DNA from: JAEUIG01 sp046349775
GTDB taxonomy: Bacteria > Planctomycetota > Planctomycetia > Planctomycetales > Planctomycetaceae
Assembly: GCA_046349775.1 (NCBI GenBank)
Contig: JAXMBS010000021.1
Coordinates: forward strand, 1 to 64,000
Direction: 5' to 3'
Length of the DNA stretch: 64,000 nt
The position numbers and the translations under genes were made by a program. Below the pieces are notes generated by a model. That model searched no databases and was not told the DNA's origin. It worked only from the letters and a program-made list of their open reading frames with translations. Below, one piece after another: positions 10,460 through 19,544 of this stretch. Each line of letters starts with the position of its first letter. Positions within the stretch are counted from its first letter, which is position 1.

Positions 10460-12044
10460 ATGTACCGGTTATCCGACCTCCCTGGCGAAACTTGGCCGCG
10501 GGTTGCAGGCGTCGGTGGGCGATGCTGTGCCGCACTGGTTGTGCTGTTGGCCGTCGCTCTTTCCTCGACGACCTCCACGGCCGCTCCGTCGCGCAACAAG
10601 CTCGACCGCATCCTGGCCGAATACGCTGAACGGCAGACGCGCTTCTCTGCCGACATGCGGGCTCTGGCGGACTTCTGCGACCAGAACGGCTTTCCCGACG
10701 ATGCGGCCCGCATCCGTACCCTCGCGGTCCCGATCGACGAACAAACCGCCGACATCGACCGGCTCCCGGAAAAAATCCAACCCGACATCCCCAAGGGCCT
10801 CAAACCGATCGAGCACGAGTGGCGAACGCGGCTGCGCACCCTGCAGCAGGAGTACGCGCAGGATTTATTCCTCCTGAGCCGCCGGGCTACCGCCGAGGGC
10901 CAGCCCAGCCAGGCATTTCACTGGCTGCGTGAGGTCGCGTTCCAGAATCCGGATCATCAGCAGGGCGCGCTTCTCGCTGGGTTTCGTTCGCTACGAAGAC
11001 GGCTGACGACCCTTTCGCCGCCGATCGCCGCCGTCACGGCCTCGTCTGGCACGACCAGTTCGGTTGGCTCCCCCACTCGCACGTCAAGAAATACGAGGAG
11101 GGGGAACGGTTCTACCAGGGGAAATGGATCAAGCGCCGGAACGGGAAGCCTCCATCCGCAGCGACTTCCGCCAGTGCTGGCAGGTCGTGACCGAACACTT
11201 CGAGATCCACACCAACTACAGCCTGGAGCAAGGTGTCGACCTCGGCCGTGCCCTGGAAGACTTTCACGACTTCTTTGTTCGCGAGTTCGCGGCGTTCTTC
11301 AATACGAAGCAGCAGATGCAGGCGATGTTCAAGGACGGCAGCACTGCCCGACGCGGCGATGCCGCGGCACACGATCTATTACTACGCACCCGCAACGAAT
11401 ACGTCATTGCCCTCAAACCGAAGCAGTCCAACATCGAGATTGCCGGAATGACTGTACCTGCCCCCTGGCGACGGACGCCTACTTCTACGATGATCCGCAG
11501 AACCCGCCGGCATTCTCGGCACGATGTTCCACGAAGTGACCCACCAGTTGCTCGAGAAAGTGCGAAGTCCATCACCGACGTGGGCCAGAATGCCAACTTC
11601 TGGGTCATCGAAGGCATCGCCTGCTACATGGAGTCGTTCCGTCGCGACGAGGGACGCTTCACCGTCGGAGATCCGCTGCACCGCGCATCCACTGGGTCTG
11701 CGCGGCTGCTCAATGACAGATTCTTCATTCCCATGGCGAAGTTGACTTCGCTGGGTCGTATGAATTTCAGCGTGGATTCGATCAGCCGACGCTGGCAGGC
11801 TTACAGCCAGGTCTCCGGCATGGTGCATTTCTTCTCGCATTGCGCAGAACGGAGCGTATCGCGAGGCATTCATTGAGCACCTCGCGCAGGTGTACAGCCC
11901 TGTACCGCACCCGCGAACACGCGACCCTACCGACACGCTGACTATGTCTTCTTCGACGAACTCGACAAGCAGTACGCCGAGTACATCAAGGAACTGCCCT
12001 CCGCACTCGACAAGCGCGCGAGCTCCGCTGCGGCAACGCAGTGA
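10460..12044 (+). CDS. DUF1570-like putative metallopeptidase, heavily frameshifted
   Basis: The protein starts MYRLSDLPGETWPRV followed by a hydrophobic stretch (AALVVLLAVALSSTTSTAA), a likely signal peptide. The helical N-terminal part is continuous to about 10975. From there coherent sequence jumps between frames: RSDFRQCWQVVTEHFEIHTN, then MFHEVTHQLLEKV near 11524, then NFWVIEGIACYMESF, then AYREAFIEHLAQVYSP, ending KRASSAATQ at 12044. HEVTH is an HExxH zinc-binding motif, and the downstream WVIEGIACYME segment is typical of DUF1570 proteins. At least four indels are needed; they look like sequence errors. Substrate is unknown. The stop codon abuts a dispersed repeat. Confidence 0.7.
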
Positions 12045-12051
12045 GCGACCT

Positions 12052-12077
12052 CGTTCCCAGAGCTCTGCTGGGGAACG
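12052..12077. repeat. Short hairpin repeat (CGTTCCCAG / CTGGGGAACG)
   Basis: A hairpin with arms CGTTCCCAG and CTGGGGAACG and one bulged base, followed by a second small GAGCTC-centred palindrome to about 12093. It starts directly after the DUF1570 stop codon and may act as a 3' RNA hairpin, though no T tract follows. Confidence 0.6.
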
Positions 12078-12199
12078 CAGCCTGCAGAGCTCCGTTTCGC
12101 GTCTCGTTCGCTCTTTGACGACCAGTCGCTCGCGGACCGCCCGTCCGCTTACAATACGATCTCGCTGATCCATAGCCTGAACTTCCCAGACTCCTACTC

Positions 12200-13321
12200 G
12201 TGTCTGCTGATCCGCTCATCGTTCCCGTCCCCCTCGGTGAACGCAGTTACGAAATCATCATCGGGACCGGCGTCCTCGATGCGGCTGCCGCACATTTCGA
12301 ATCGCGGCTCGCACAGCGGTCGCATGGGCGGCTGTCCCGGACTGCCGCGATCGTCACCGACAGCCACGTATCCGCACACGCACAACTCGTCCAGAGCAGC
12401 TTGCAACGTGCGGGTTGGCGCGTCGAATCGATCCTGATCCCTCCCGGCGAAAAGTCCAAGTCGCTGGAAGTCGTCGCCACCATCTACGACCGGCTCGTCG
12501 CCATTCACGCCGATCGCCGGACTGCCATCATCGCGGTGGGCGGCGGCGTCGTCGGCGATACGGCTGGTTTCGTCGCCGCCACGTACAATCGCGGCCTGCC
12601 GTTCGTCCAGGTTCCGACCACGCTGCTCGCCGACGTTGACAGCTCCGTCGGCGGCAAAGTCGGGATCAATCATCCGCAGGCCAAGAACCTGATCGGCGCG
12701 TTTCACCAGCCGGCCGCCGTCCTCATCGACACCGCCGCGCTCACCACGCTGTCCGACCGCGATTACCGCTCCGGCCTCGCGGAAGTCGTGAAGTACGGCG
12801 TGATCCTTGATGCCACGTTCTTCAACTATCTCGAACAGTCCGTCGCGGCCCTGAATCGCCGCGATCCGGCCGCACTCCAGCATGTGATCGCCACGAGCTG
12901 CCGGCTCAAGGCGCACGTCGTCGAACGGGACGAATTCGAACTCACCGGACTGCGGGCCGTCCTCAACTACGGCCACACGTTCGGCCATGCGTTTGAGGCC
13001 CTGGCCCAGTACGGCGAGCTGCTGCACGGCGAGGCAGTCGCCATCGGCATGGTCTACGCCAGCCGGCTCGCCGAGCGGCTGGGGAAGATCGACTCCACCA
13101 TCACCGCCCGGCAGATCCAACTGCTCGACCGGCTCCAACTCCCTACGAAGCTGCCGGCGGGAATGTCCTTCGCTCACGAAGAAGTCCTGGAACGGATGCG
13201 ACTCGACAAGAAGGCAGTCGCCGGAAAGATGCGGTTCATCCTGCCAACGCGGCTGGGACACGTGGAACTATTTGACGATGTGCCGGAGGCGGATGTCCTG
13301 GCTGTCCTGAGCAACGCCTGA
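12200..13321 (+). CDS. aroB: 3-dehydroquinate synthase
   Basis: Converts DAHP to 3-dehydroquinate, the second step of the shikimate pathway. It is 373 residues with a GTG start, the usual family length. Recognisable features are the nucleotide-binding block GGGVVGDTAGFVAATYNRG, PTTLLADVDSSVGGK with the substrate-contacting SSVGGK lysine, GLAEVVKYG, and the metal-binding histidine motif NYGHTFGHAFE. The frame is intact. It is followed after about 50 bp by the UbiA-family gene on the same strand, and the two may be co-transcribed. Confidence 0.97.
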   Translation: MSADPLIVPVPLGERSYEIIIGTGVLDAAAAHFESRLAQRSHGRLSRTAAIVTDSHVSAHAQLVQSSLQRAGWRVESILIPPGEKSKSLEVVATIYDRLVAIHADRRTAIIAVGGGVVGDTAGFVAATYNRGLPFVQVPTTLLADVDSSVGGKVGINHPQAKNLIGAFHQPAAVLIDTAALTTLSDRDYRSGLAEVVKYGVILDATFFNYLEQSVAALNRRDPAALQHVIATSCRLKAHVVERDEFELTGLRAVLNYGHTFGHAFEALAQYGELLHGEAVAIGMVYASRLAERLGKIDSTITARQIQLLDRLQLPTKLPAGMSFAHEEVLERMRLDKKAVAGKMRFILPTRLGHVELFDDVPEADVLAVLSNA

Positions 13322-13372
13322 TCGTTAAGTCGAGTTGGTGAAATCGGCTATTAAATTTCGGTTTTTGGGGCA

Positions 13373-14263
13373 ATGGAAGCACTCTCAGCAGACACGCGAA
13401 TGTTCGTCACCGTGCGGCGATTGCTGGAACTCGTCCGCTTCAGCCACACGGTCTTCGCGCTGCCGTTCGCCCTGCTGGCCGCCGCCCTTGCCTGGCGGAC
13501 CGTCCCGTTCCGCGTTCAGGACCTGGTCGGCATCCTGCTGTGCATGGTCTTCGCCCGCTCGGCCGCGATGGCCTTTAACCGGATCGTCGATCGCCGCATC
13601 GACGCGGAAAATGCCCGCACCGCGCAGCGTCATCTGCCCGCCGGCCTGCTCGGCCTCGGAGCCGTTACGTTGTTCACGATCGCCTGCTGTGCGGCGTTCA
13701 TCGCCTGCACGGCGCTGTTCCTGCCCAACCGCTGGCCGCTGATCCTCTCAACGCCGGTCCTCGCATTCCTGATGGGCTACTCATACGCCAAGCGCTGGAC
13801 CACGCTCTGCCACTACTGGCTCTCGGCGGCGCTGATGCTCTCGCCGATCTGCGTCTGGATCGCCTTGACCGGCACGGTGAGCTGGACGCCCGTCATGCTG
13901 GCTGCCGTGATCTTCTTCTGGGTCGGCGGCTTCGACATCCTCTACGCCTGCCAGGACGCCGACTACGACCGCCAGCACGGCCTGTTCAGCGTCCCCGCCC
14001 GCTGGGGCGTCCCCACGGCCCTTCGCTGGGCCTTCATCAGCCACCTCCTCTGCATCGCCTGCCTGTTCGGTCTCTGGTGGCTCGCCGGACTCGGCACAAT
14101 CTTTCTCATCGGCATCGTCGCAGTGACTCTGCTCCTGCTCTACGAACACCGTCTCGTCCGCCCCGACGATCTCAGCCGCATCAACGTCGCCTTCTTTCAG
14201 GTAAACGCCGTCATCAGCATCGGCCTTCTCGCGGTCGGCTTGCTCGACCTCTATCTGCTGTGA
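13373..14263 (+). CDS. ubiA: UbiA-family polyprenyltransferase (menaquinone-type)
   Basis: A 296-residue integral membrane prenyltransferase that attaches a polyprenyl chain to an aromatic acceptor. The first Asp-rich motif reads NRIVDRRIDAENARTAQR (residues 69-86), and the second is around DILYACQDADYDRQHG. About eight hydrophobic helices are apparent. In menaquinone-using planctomycetes this subfamily is usually the futalosine-pathway enzyme MqnP rather than true ubiquinone UbiA; that refinement is inference. A start ten codons later (MFVTVRR) is possible. It lies downstream of aroB and convergent with the SpoU methyltransferase, with a large palindrome between. Confidence 0.88.
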   Translation: MEALSADTRMFVTVRRLLELVRFSHTVFALPFALLAAALAWRTVPFRVQDLVGILLCMVFARSAAMAFNRIVDRRIDAENARTAQRHLPAGLLGLGAVTLFTIACCAAFIACTALFLPNRWPLILSTPVLAFLMGYSYAKRWTTLCHYWLSAALMLSPICVWIALTGTVSWTPVMLAAVIFFWVGGFDILYACQDADYDRQHGLFSVPARWGVPTALRWAFISHLLCIACLFGLWWLAGLGTIFLIGIVAVTLLLLYEHRLVRPDDLSRINVAFFQVNAVISIGLLAVGLLDLYLL

Positions 14264-14267
14264 CGAA

Positions 14268-14337
14268 GAGTGGGTGGTGAGTAGTGGATAGCAAATGGGT
14301 TTTCCCCTACCAACTATCCACTACCAACTACCCACTC
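14268..14337. repeat. Palindromic repeat between convergent genes, GAGTGGGT..GTAGTGGATAG family
   Basis: Arms 14268-14291 and 14314-14337 are inverted repeats matching at 21 of 24 positions with a 22-nt centre. The right arm contains the TAG stop codon (14328-14330) of the minus-strand methyltransferase. A partial copy of the motif occurs near 58010. Its place between convergent genes suggests a two-way terminator or RNA-end hairpin. Confidence 0.75.
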
Positions 14338-15059
14338 AGTCTCGCCACCACCACCGCCGTCGCCACTGACACGTTCAGCGACCCGACTGCCCCGCGCGGT
14401 GTGATCCGGCACGTCTCGTCGCACACATCCAGGCTCAGGCGACGCAGCCCGCGCTCTTCGTTGCCGACCAGCACGAACCACCGCCGGTCGCGGTCCACTT
14501 CGCTTACATCCCGCTCCGCGTGTTCCGACGTCCCCAACACCCACATCCCCGACTGCTTCGCGATCTCCACCGCCCGGCTCAAATTCGTCTGCACCGAGAA
14601 CGGCACATGCTCAATTCCCCCGCTGGCGACGTCGTACACCGCAGCCGTCAATGGCGCTGACCGGTCCCGCGTCAGCACGATCCCCCGGACGCCGAAAAAC
14701 GCCGCCGTCCGGAACACCGCCCCGACATTCTGCGGATCCTGCAACTGATCCAGCCCCAGCCAGATCCCCCGTTCCGTCCCGCCGGTCGCGAACAACTCAT
14801 CCAGTTCGATCCCCTGCCGCTCCCGCACCACCGCCTCCGATCCACCCCCACGCTGCGGTCCGCTGGCGTGCTTCTTCCCTCCGCCGAACGTCCCAGCTGC
14901 TTCGTGAACGGTGACGCCCGTCTGTCGCGCACGATCCGCCACCTGCTGCCAGCTCTCGCTGAGCCTCCCGCGCTCGACACGGACTTCGAACACGTCCTGT
15001 GGACGCGTGTCGAACACGGCCAGCACGCTATGCGGATTCTTCAAAACCAGATGCGGCAT
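14328..15059 (-). CDS. SpoU/TrmH-family RNA 2'-O-methyltransferase
   Basis: A 243-residue SPOUT methyltransferase. All three SpoU motifs are present: DQLQDPQNVGAVFRTAAFFG, VLVGNEERGLRR, and GAVGSLNVSVATAV. The catalytic arginine and the knot region are intact. The N-terminus (MPHLVLKNPHSVLAVFDTRP) is the small L30e-like substrate-binding domain common in RlmB-like enzymes, and a basic Gly-rich linker follows. It probably methylates a 23S rRNA guanosine, but the exact target cannot be read from sequence. A second SpoU gene lies immediately upstream on the same strand. Confidence 0.9.
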   Translation of the reverse strand: MPHLVLKNPHSVLAVFDTRPQDVFEVRVERGRLSESWQQVADRARQTGVTVHEAAGTFGGGKKHASGPQRGGGSEAVVRERQGIELDELFATGGTERGIWLGLDQLQDPQNVGAVFRTAAFFGVRGIVLTRDRSAPLTAAVYDVASGGIEHVPFSVQTNLSRAVEIAKQSGMWVLGTSEHAERDVSEVDRDRRWFVLVGNEERGLRRLSLDVCDETCRITPRGAVGSLNVSVATAVVVARLSG

Positions 15060-15072
15060 GGTGCGATTGACG

Positions 15073-15110
15073 AGACTGGAAAAAAAACAGGAGGGAACAG
15101 AGAAAACAAC
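15073..15110. repeat. Purine-rich GAGGGAACAGAG-type dispersed repeat
   Basis: A purine-rich tract with the words ACAGGAGGGAACAGAG. Related tracts occur at 15983-16010 (same strand) and 16249-16287 (opposite orientation), so three copies surround the second SpoU gene. Confidence 0.55.
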
Positions 15111-15133
15111 AAGGTCTGCGGTCGGCTGAGCCC

Positions 15134-15163
15134 TTATTCGCGTCGATTGGCGTTCATTCGCGG
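15134..15163. repeat. Diverged copy of the GCGTTCATTAGCGG-type repeat
   Basis: The tract contains GATTGGCGTTCATTCGCGGT, related to the repeat at 21470-21494 (GATTAGCGTTCATTAGCGGT). The TGA stop codon of the adjacent methyltransferase (15154-15156) lies inside it. Confidence 0.5.
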
Positions 15164-15948
15164 TCCCCTTTCCTTTGCCGCTGCACCTCGTAGCACAGAA
15201 TCCCTGCGGCCACCGCCGCGTTCAGCGACTCAACATGCCCGAACTGCGGAATCTTCACCTGAAGATCGCACGCAGCCAGTACCTCCTCACGAACACCCGC
15301 TCCCTCGTTCCCAATCACCAGCGCCACCGGTCGAGTCAGGTCGACGTCCGCCACCGTCCGCTTCGCATCACCCACCGCCGCAACACAGTGGATGCCGCGT
15401 GCACGCAGCCCGTCAATCAAAGCCAACAGATGATCCGTCTGTGCGATCGGCACATGATTCACTGCTCCCGCCGAACTCCGGGCCACCTGCACGGTCACTT
15501 CGGACTGATTCGCCGTCGGTACGATCACTCCGTGGACGCCAAATACATCCGCCGATCGCAGAATCGCTCCATAGTTGAAAGGATCCTGCACTCCGTCCAG
15601 CACCAGAAAGAACGCGTCGCTTCCACCGGCATCCAGCACCGATCCAGCATCCGCATATGGAAACGGCGGCATCTGCGCCATCAGACCCTGATGCGCCAAT
15701 CCGCCGCAGCGGCGTGTCATCGTGGCTGGATCCGACTCGACCACCGCCACCTGCATGGCATCTGCCGCCGCCGTCACCTGGCGACGAACGTCCGCTTCCA
15801 GATCGTGCGAGACGCACACTTCCAGCGGCCGCCACCGCCCGGCGCGCAGCGTCTCCAGCACGGCGTGTCGCCCGTACAGCCACGACTTCTGATGGCTGCC
15901 CAGGAGGCGCCGATGTCCAGACTTCCTTCGCTTTCCGCCGACCATCAT
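15154..15948 (-). CDS. SpoU/TrmH-family RNA methyltransferase, RlmB-like paralogue
   Basis: A SPOUT methyltransferase of about 264 residues when started at the MMVGGKRRKSGH methionines (15948). The open frame extends to 16080, but those 44 codons come from repeat-rich intergenic sequence and are unlikely to be translated. YGRHAVLETLRAG is the typical RlmB substrate-binding start. SpoU motifs are DGVQDPFNYGAILRSADVFG, ALVIGNEGAGVREE and IPQFGHVESLNAAVAAGI. It is more RlmB-like (23S G2251) than its neighbour, but the assignment is not certain. The pair may be an old tandem duplication or simply a local cluster of rRNA-modification genes. Confidence 0.88.
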   Translation of the reverse strand: MMVGGKRRKSGHRRLLGSHQKSWLYGRHAVLETLRAGRWRPLEVCVSHDLEADVRRQVTAAADAMQVAVVESDPATMTRRCGGLAHQGLMAQMPPFPYADAGSVLDAGGSDAFFLVLDGVQDPFNYGAILRSADVFGVHGVIVPTANQSEVTVQVARSSAGAVNHVPIAQTDHLLALIDGLRARGIHCVAAVGDAKRTVADVDLTRPVALVIGNEGAGVREEVLAACDLQVKIPQFGHVESLNAAVAAGILCYEVQRQRKGDRE

Positions 15949-16088
15949 CGCACCGCGAAAAAGGCTAGAACACGAGGTAATAGAGACAACTGAGAAAACG
16001 GAGAGGGTTCCAGCCGCCGTCGGGAAATCGACCGACAAGATACGGAATGAATGACGACGGAATGCAAATGTGGTGCTCATCCAAATCG

Positions 16089-16168
16089 CTTCGTGAACTT
16101 CGTGTCCTTCTGTTCAATTCTTCCCTGTTGGAAAACAGGATTTACAGAAGGACGCGAAGGCCACGAAG
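16089..16168. repeat. Two-arm palindrome, CTTCGTGAACTTCGTGTCC family
   Basis: Arms 16089-16112 and 16145-16168 are inverted and match at 21 of 24 positions. Between them CCTGTT-GGAA-AACAGG (16124-16139) forms a second, inner hairpin. It lies in the gap between the SpoU gene and the PVC cytochrome, both on the minus strand. Confidence 0.75.
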
Positions 16169-16248
16169 GACTGCAGTATCGGCTCCGCTGATCCGAATCA
16201 TTCGAGAACATCACGATCGGGGTCAAGCAATCAAATGTGGTTCTCAGT

Positions 16249-16287
16249 GTCCTCTCTCCGTTGCCTCTGTTTCCTCCTGTTTCTCCC
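16249..16287. repeat. Pyrimidine-rich counterpart of the GAGGGAACAGAG repeat
   Basis: The tract reads CTCTGTTTCCTCCTGTTTCTCC in parts and is complementary to the tract at 15073-15110. It lies just downstream of the stop codon of the PVC cytochrome gene (minus strand). Confidence 0.5.
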
Positions 16288-16296
16288 ATTCGGATA

Positions 16297-19200
16297 TCAC
16301 TGTGCGGCCGGCTGGGACTGGAGGTACGCGAACAGGTCGCGGAGTTCCTGCGGCTTGAACTGCCGGTACAGGTTGTCGGGCATGAGGGAGATGGTCGATT
16401 CTTCGAGTGCGTCGATTTCCGCTTCGGGGACGGTCGATTTCTCCCCCTTAGAGTCGACGAGTGTGACGACGCCGCTGGAGCGATCGATGGGCAGGCCGGT
16501 GACGACGCGTCCGCTCTTCGTGGCGATGACGAGGCTGACATACTCCTTGCGGACGACGCTGCTGGGATCGACGAGGCTGACCAGTAGGAAGTCCTTGTCC
16601 TGGCGGTTGGCGGTGGTGAGGTCGGGGCCGACCTTCTGTCCTTCGCCGTAAAGCTGGTGGCACGTCGCGCAGTTCTTGGTGAACAGCAGTTTGCCGGCGG
16701 CGCGATCGCCGGCTGAGGCGCGGAGGTCGTTGTTGAGCCGGCGGACTTCAGCCAGTTTTTCTTCCGGCGTGGCGGCGGCGAGATTGCCCCAGTGCTTCTT
16801 GACGAGCGCGTCGAGGTCAGGCTCGTTCAGGAGTGCGATGCGGCGAATCTGGTCGACGGGTGTAACTTCCGGTTTGATCTCGGCGTGATCGACGGCGGTC
16901 AACCAGGCGCGGGCGGAAGCTGCGCGGCCGAGCAGGATGTCGCGGATCTGGGATTTCAGCGCGTCGGAAATTGAGGACTGGTGCAGGGCCATCAGGCTGT
17001 CAGTCACTTGCGAGTTGTCGAAGTGTGCGAGGACTTGCAGAGCGGCGCTGCGGAGCGCGTCGGACGCTTTGGATTCGGCGAGCTTCAGCGCGGGATCGAC
17101 CAGCGAACTGTCAGCGGTCGGTCCGAGGATGCCGAGGAGTGCAATCCGGCGCTGTTCGTCTGTTGTGGCATCGAATGCATCGCGGAACGCGGCGTCAAAT
17201 GCCTCTCGGTGTCCGAGCGTGATCGCGAACTGAAGCAGCGTCGAGTTCTGTGGTGCGACGTGCCAGTCGGCCAGCAGCAGCTTGGAGAGTTCGTGGTCGC
17301 GTGCGGCCGCGGACCAGACAGCGTTGCGGGTGTCGGCAGGGAGTTCGCCCCAGCCGAGGAGGATCGGCTGCCAGAGGGCTGATCGATCGGCATCAGTCGG
17401 CGCGGCCTTCAGCAGCCGAACGACCGAATCAAGACCGTCCGGTGTGCCTTCGCTCGCATAGCGACGGATCAGTCGCGGCAGGAGGAAGTCGCGGCCAAGC
17501 TCGGATTTCCAGAGGGTGGGACGGACGAAGCGTTTGAGGACTTCTTCGCGGCCGGAGACGCTGTGTTGCTCGACGGCCCACCACCAGAGCAGCGGCAGGT
17601 ACGGGTCGTCGTTGTGATCGTCGCGGTTGATGTTGGCATTGATCATCGGCAGCGCCTGGTGCGCCGGCAGGCGGCGGGCGGTGCAGGCGATCTGCTGGAG
17701 GACACTGACCTGGAACTCTGTTTCCGCAAAGTCGTCGAGATGATGCGCCAAATCGTTGGGCACTGCGGATTTCGGATCACCGAGGAGGCGGACGGTCCAT
17801 TCACGCACGGCCGCATGGGGCGATTCAAGCAGTTCATTCGCCAATTCATTATCAAACCCTCCAAGCATATTGAGGGACCACAGAGCTTCGATTGCCGCTG
17901 TCTGCCCTCTGCTCTTGCTGAGTGTGCTGCGAAAGATATTCTGCAGCCGCTCGCGCTCAGTTGTTGATCCGCGAGGATCGCCCGACGCCGCATCGAATCG
18001 CCGCGCCAGTTCCTGCCGCGCGCGGCGGACGTACCATTGGCTATCGTGTCCGAGCCGCTCGAACAGTTCCTCGCCGCTCAGTTTTGCAAAATCGATCGGC
18101 TCCGCCCGCGGCGTCCCTTTTGGCGCAATCCGGTAGATTCGCCCGTTGGAGCGGTCCCAATCGGCATCGGGATCGGGGTGTGCTGTGCGCTGGTCGTGCC
18201 AGTCGCTGACGTAGACGGCGCCGTCGGGGCCCAGCGTCACGTCGGTCGTCGCGAACCACGGGTCGTTGGCGACGATCAACTCGCCGGCATGGGCGGTCTG
18301 AACCGTCGAGCCGCGCGGCTCGATCGTGTTCCAGTAGACGCCGTGACCGAGGAGGTCGCCGGCGATATACGTGCCGCGGAACGAGTCCGGGAACGCGTCT
18401 CCCTGGTAGATGATGCCGCCGACGGTGACGTGGCCGCCCACGAAATTCTTGTGCGGCGCGTGATCGAAGTAGCCGTAGGCGTGCGGATTGTGCAGCGCGC
18501 CGTGCTTGCCGAACGATTTGACGAGGTACGCCCCCTGCACACCGTGCAGCAGGACGTGGCCGCCGAAGTTGGTGCTGTAGAGCAGGCGGCCGGTGGCGTC
18601 GAAATCGAGGCCCCAGGAGTTGCCGCCCCCTTCGCAGAACAGCTCGAACTCCTTCGTCACCGGGTGATAGCGCCAGACCCCCTGCTGGAACTCGATGCCG
18701 CGGATGTTGGCCGTCACCGTGCTCCCCTGGCAGCCGTACAGCCAGCCGTCCGGTCCCCACGTGAGCGAGTTGGCGACGCTGTGCGCGTCCTCCATCCCGA
18801 AGCCGGTCAAGCAGACTTCCGGGTCGCTGTCGGGCACGTCGTCTCGGTTCCTGTCGGGATAGAACAGCAGGTATGGGACGTTCAGGACGAAGACGCCGCC
18901 GTGGCCGAACGCGAGGCCCGTCGTGAGATTCAGGCCGTCGATGAAATCGCGGCCGGCGTCCATGCGGCCGTCGCCGTCGGTGTCTTCGAGAATGGTGATT
19001 CGGTCAGCGCCACGCGGGCCATGCGGCGGCGGTTCCGGGACGCGGTCGTATTTCGTCCGCGAGAAGCGATCGACCGTGACCCGCTTGAGCCCTTCGGGAT
19101 TCGGGTACTGCAGGTACTGGATGACCCACAGTCGACCGCGGTCGTCGAACTCGATGGCCACCGGCTGGCGCACCAGCGGTTCGGCGGCCACGATGCTGAC

Positions 19201-19338
19201 TTCGAAGCCGTCCGGGACGGTCATTTTCGCAACCGCCTGCTCAGGCGTGAGGCCCTGGGCGAGGGCTGGTCGCGAGTTGATCGCGGTGGCGAATGTCAGT
19301 GCCAGCGGGACGGACAGGAAGCGAAGCGGGCGGTGCAT
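16297..19338 (-). CDS. PVC-type membrane-bound dehydrogenase with C-terminal c-type heme domain
   Basis: About 1,013 residues from the ATG at 19338, which opens a clear signal peptide (MHRPLRFLSVPLALTFATA, cleavage around ALA-QG). The frame runs 19 codons further upstream, but those lack signal-peptide character. Order of parts: N-terminal beta-propeller typical of the PVC dehydrogenase family (FDDRGRLWVIQYLQYP, LEDTDGDGRMD, GGGNSWGLDFD), a central HEAT-like helical region, and a C-terminal cytochrome with NCATCHQLYGEG (CxxCH heme site) and MPDNLYRQFKPQELRDLFAYL, where the methionine is the likely axial ligand. Such proteins are periplasmic and thought to act in oxidative carbohydrate or alcohol metabolism, with substrate unknown. 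The frame is intact over 3 kb. Confidence 0.92.
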   Translation of the reverse strand: MHRPLRFLSVPLALTFATAINSRPALAQGLTPEQAVAKMTVPDGFEVSIVAAEPLVRQPVAIEFDDRGRLWVIQYLQYPNPEGLKRVTVDRFSRTKYDRVPEPPPHGPRGADRITILEDTDGDGRMDAGRDFIDGLNLTTGLAFGHGGVFVLNVPYLLFYPDRNRDDVPDSDPEVCLTGFGMEDAHSVANSLTWGPDGWLYGCQGSTVTANIRGIEFQQGVWRYHPVTKEFELFCEGGGNSWGLDFDATGRLLYSTNFGGHVLLHGVQGAYLVKSFGKHGALHNPHAYGYFDHAPHKNFVGGHVTVGGIIYQGDAFPDSFRGTYIAGDLLGHGVYWNTIEPRGSTVQTAHAGELIVANDPWFATTDVTLGPDGAVYVSDWHDQRTAHPDPDADWDRSNGRIYRIAPKGTPRAEPIDFAKLSGEELFERLGHDSQWYVRRARQELARRFDAASGDPRGSTTERERLQNIFRSTLSKSRGQTAAIEALWSLNMLGGFDNELANELLESPHAAVREWTVRLLGDPKSAVPNDLAHHLDDFAETEFQVSVLQQIACTARRLPAHQALPMINANINRDDHNDDPYLPLLWWWAVEQHSVSGREEVLKRFVRPTLWKSELGRDFLLPRLIRRYASEGTPDGLDSVVRLLKAAPTDADRSALWQPILLGWGELPADTRNAVWSAAARDHELSKLLLADWHVAPQNSTLLQFAITLGHREAFDAAFRDAFDATTDEQRRIALLGILGPTADSSLVDPALKLAESKASDALRSAALQVLAHFDNSQVTDSLMALHQSSISDALKSQIRDILLGRAASARAWLTAVDHAEIKPEVTPVDQIRRIALLNEPDLDALVKKHWGNLAAATPEEKLAEVRRLNNDLRASAGDRAAGKLLFTKNCATCHQLYGEGQKVGPDLTTANRQDKDFLLVSLVDPSSVVRKEYVSLVIATKSGRVVTGLPIDRSSGVVTLVDSKGEKSTVPEAEIDALEESTISLMPDNLYRQFKPQELRDLFAYLQSQPAAQ

Positions 19339-19544
19339 GTCGAGCAGAGTAGAGAGAGATCGTGATCGAGCCGTATGAAGATTGCTTCGCTGCACCCCTC
19401 ACCCGGGTACCCTCTGGGTGCATCTCCCCGAACTCATGTCTCGCGTGATCACGGCGCCGTTCTCCGGGGAGAGGGAGACGCGCGGCGGGGTGACGCGTAT
19501 CATAACCGGGAGCCTGCGGTGCGGCACTCTGTCGTTGCCGCGGC

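Noticed and set aside
10460..12044. DUF1570 gene as a true pseudogene
   Set aside because: All pieces remain in order with conserved motifs including HEVTH, and frameshifts of the same kind hit essential genes nearby, so sequence error is the simpler reading.
12194..13261. A 355-codon minus-strand frame opposite aroB
   Set aside because: aroB is unambiguous. The antisense frame is a by-product of its codon usage.
16297..16300. Selenocysteine or stop-codon read-through to explain broken frames
   Set aside because: The breaks are frame changes and not in-frame UGA codons, except one near 4390 that is itself beside indels. No SECIS-like element was sought beyond that.
18037..19365. A 442-codon open frame on the plus strand opposite the PVC cytochrome gene
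   Set aside because: It is antisense to an intact, clearly conserved protein, is Val/Arg/Ala-rich and has no family features. Long antisense frames are expected at this GC content.
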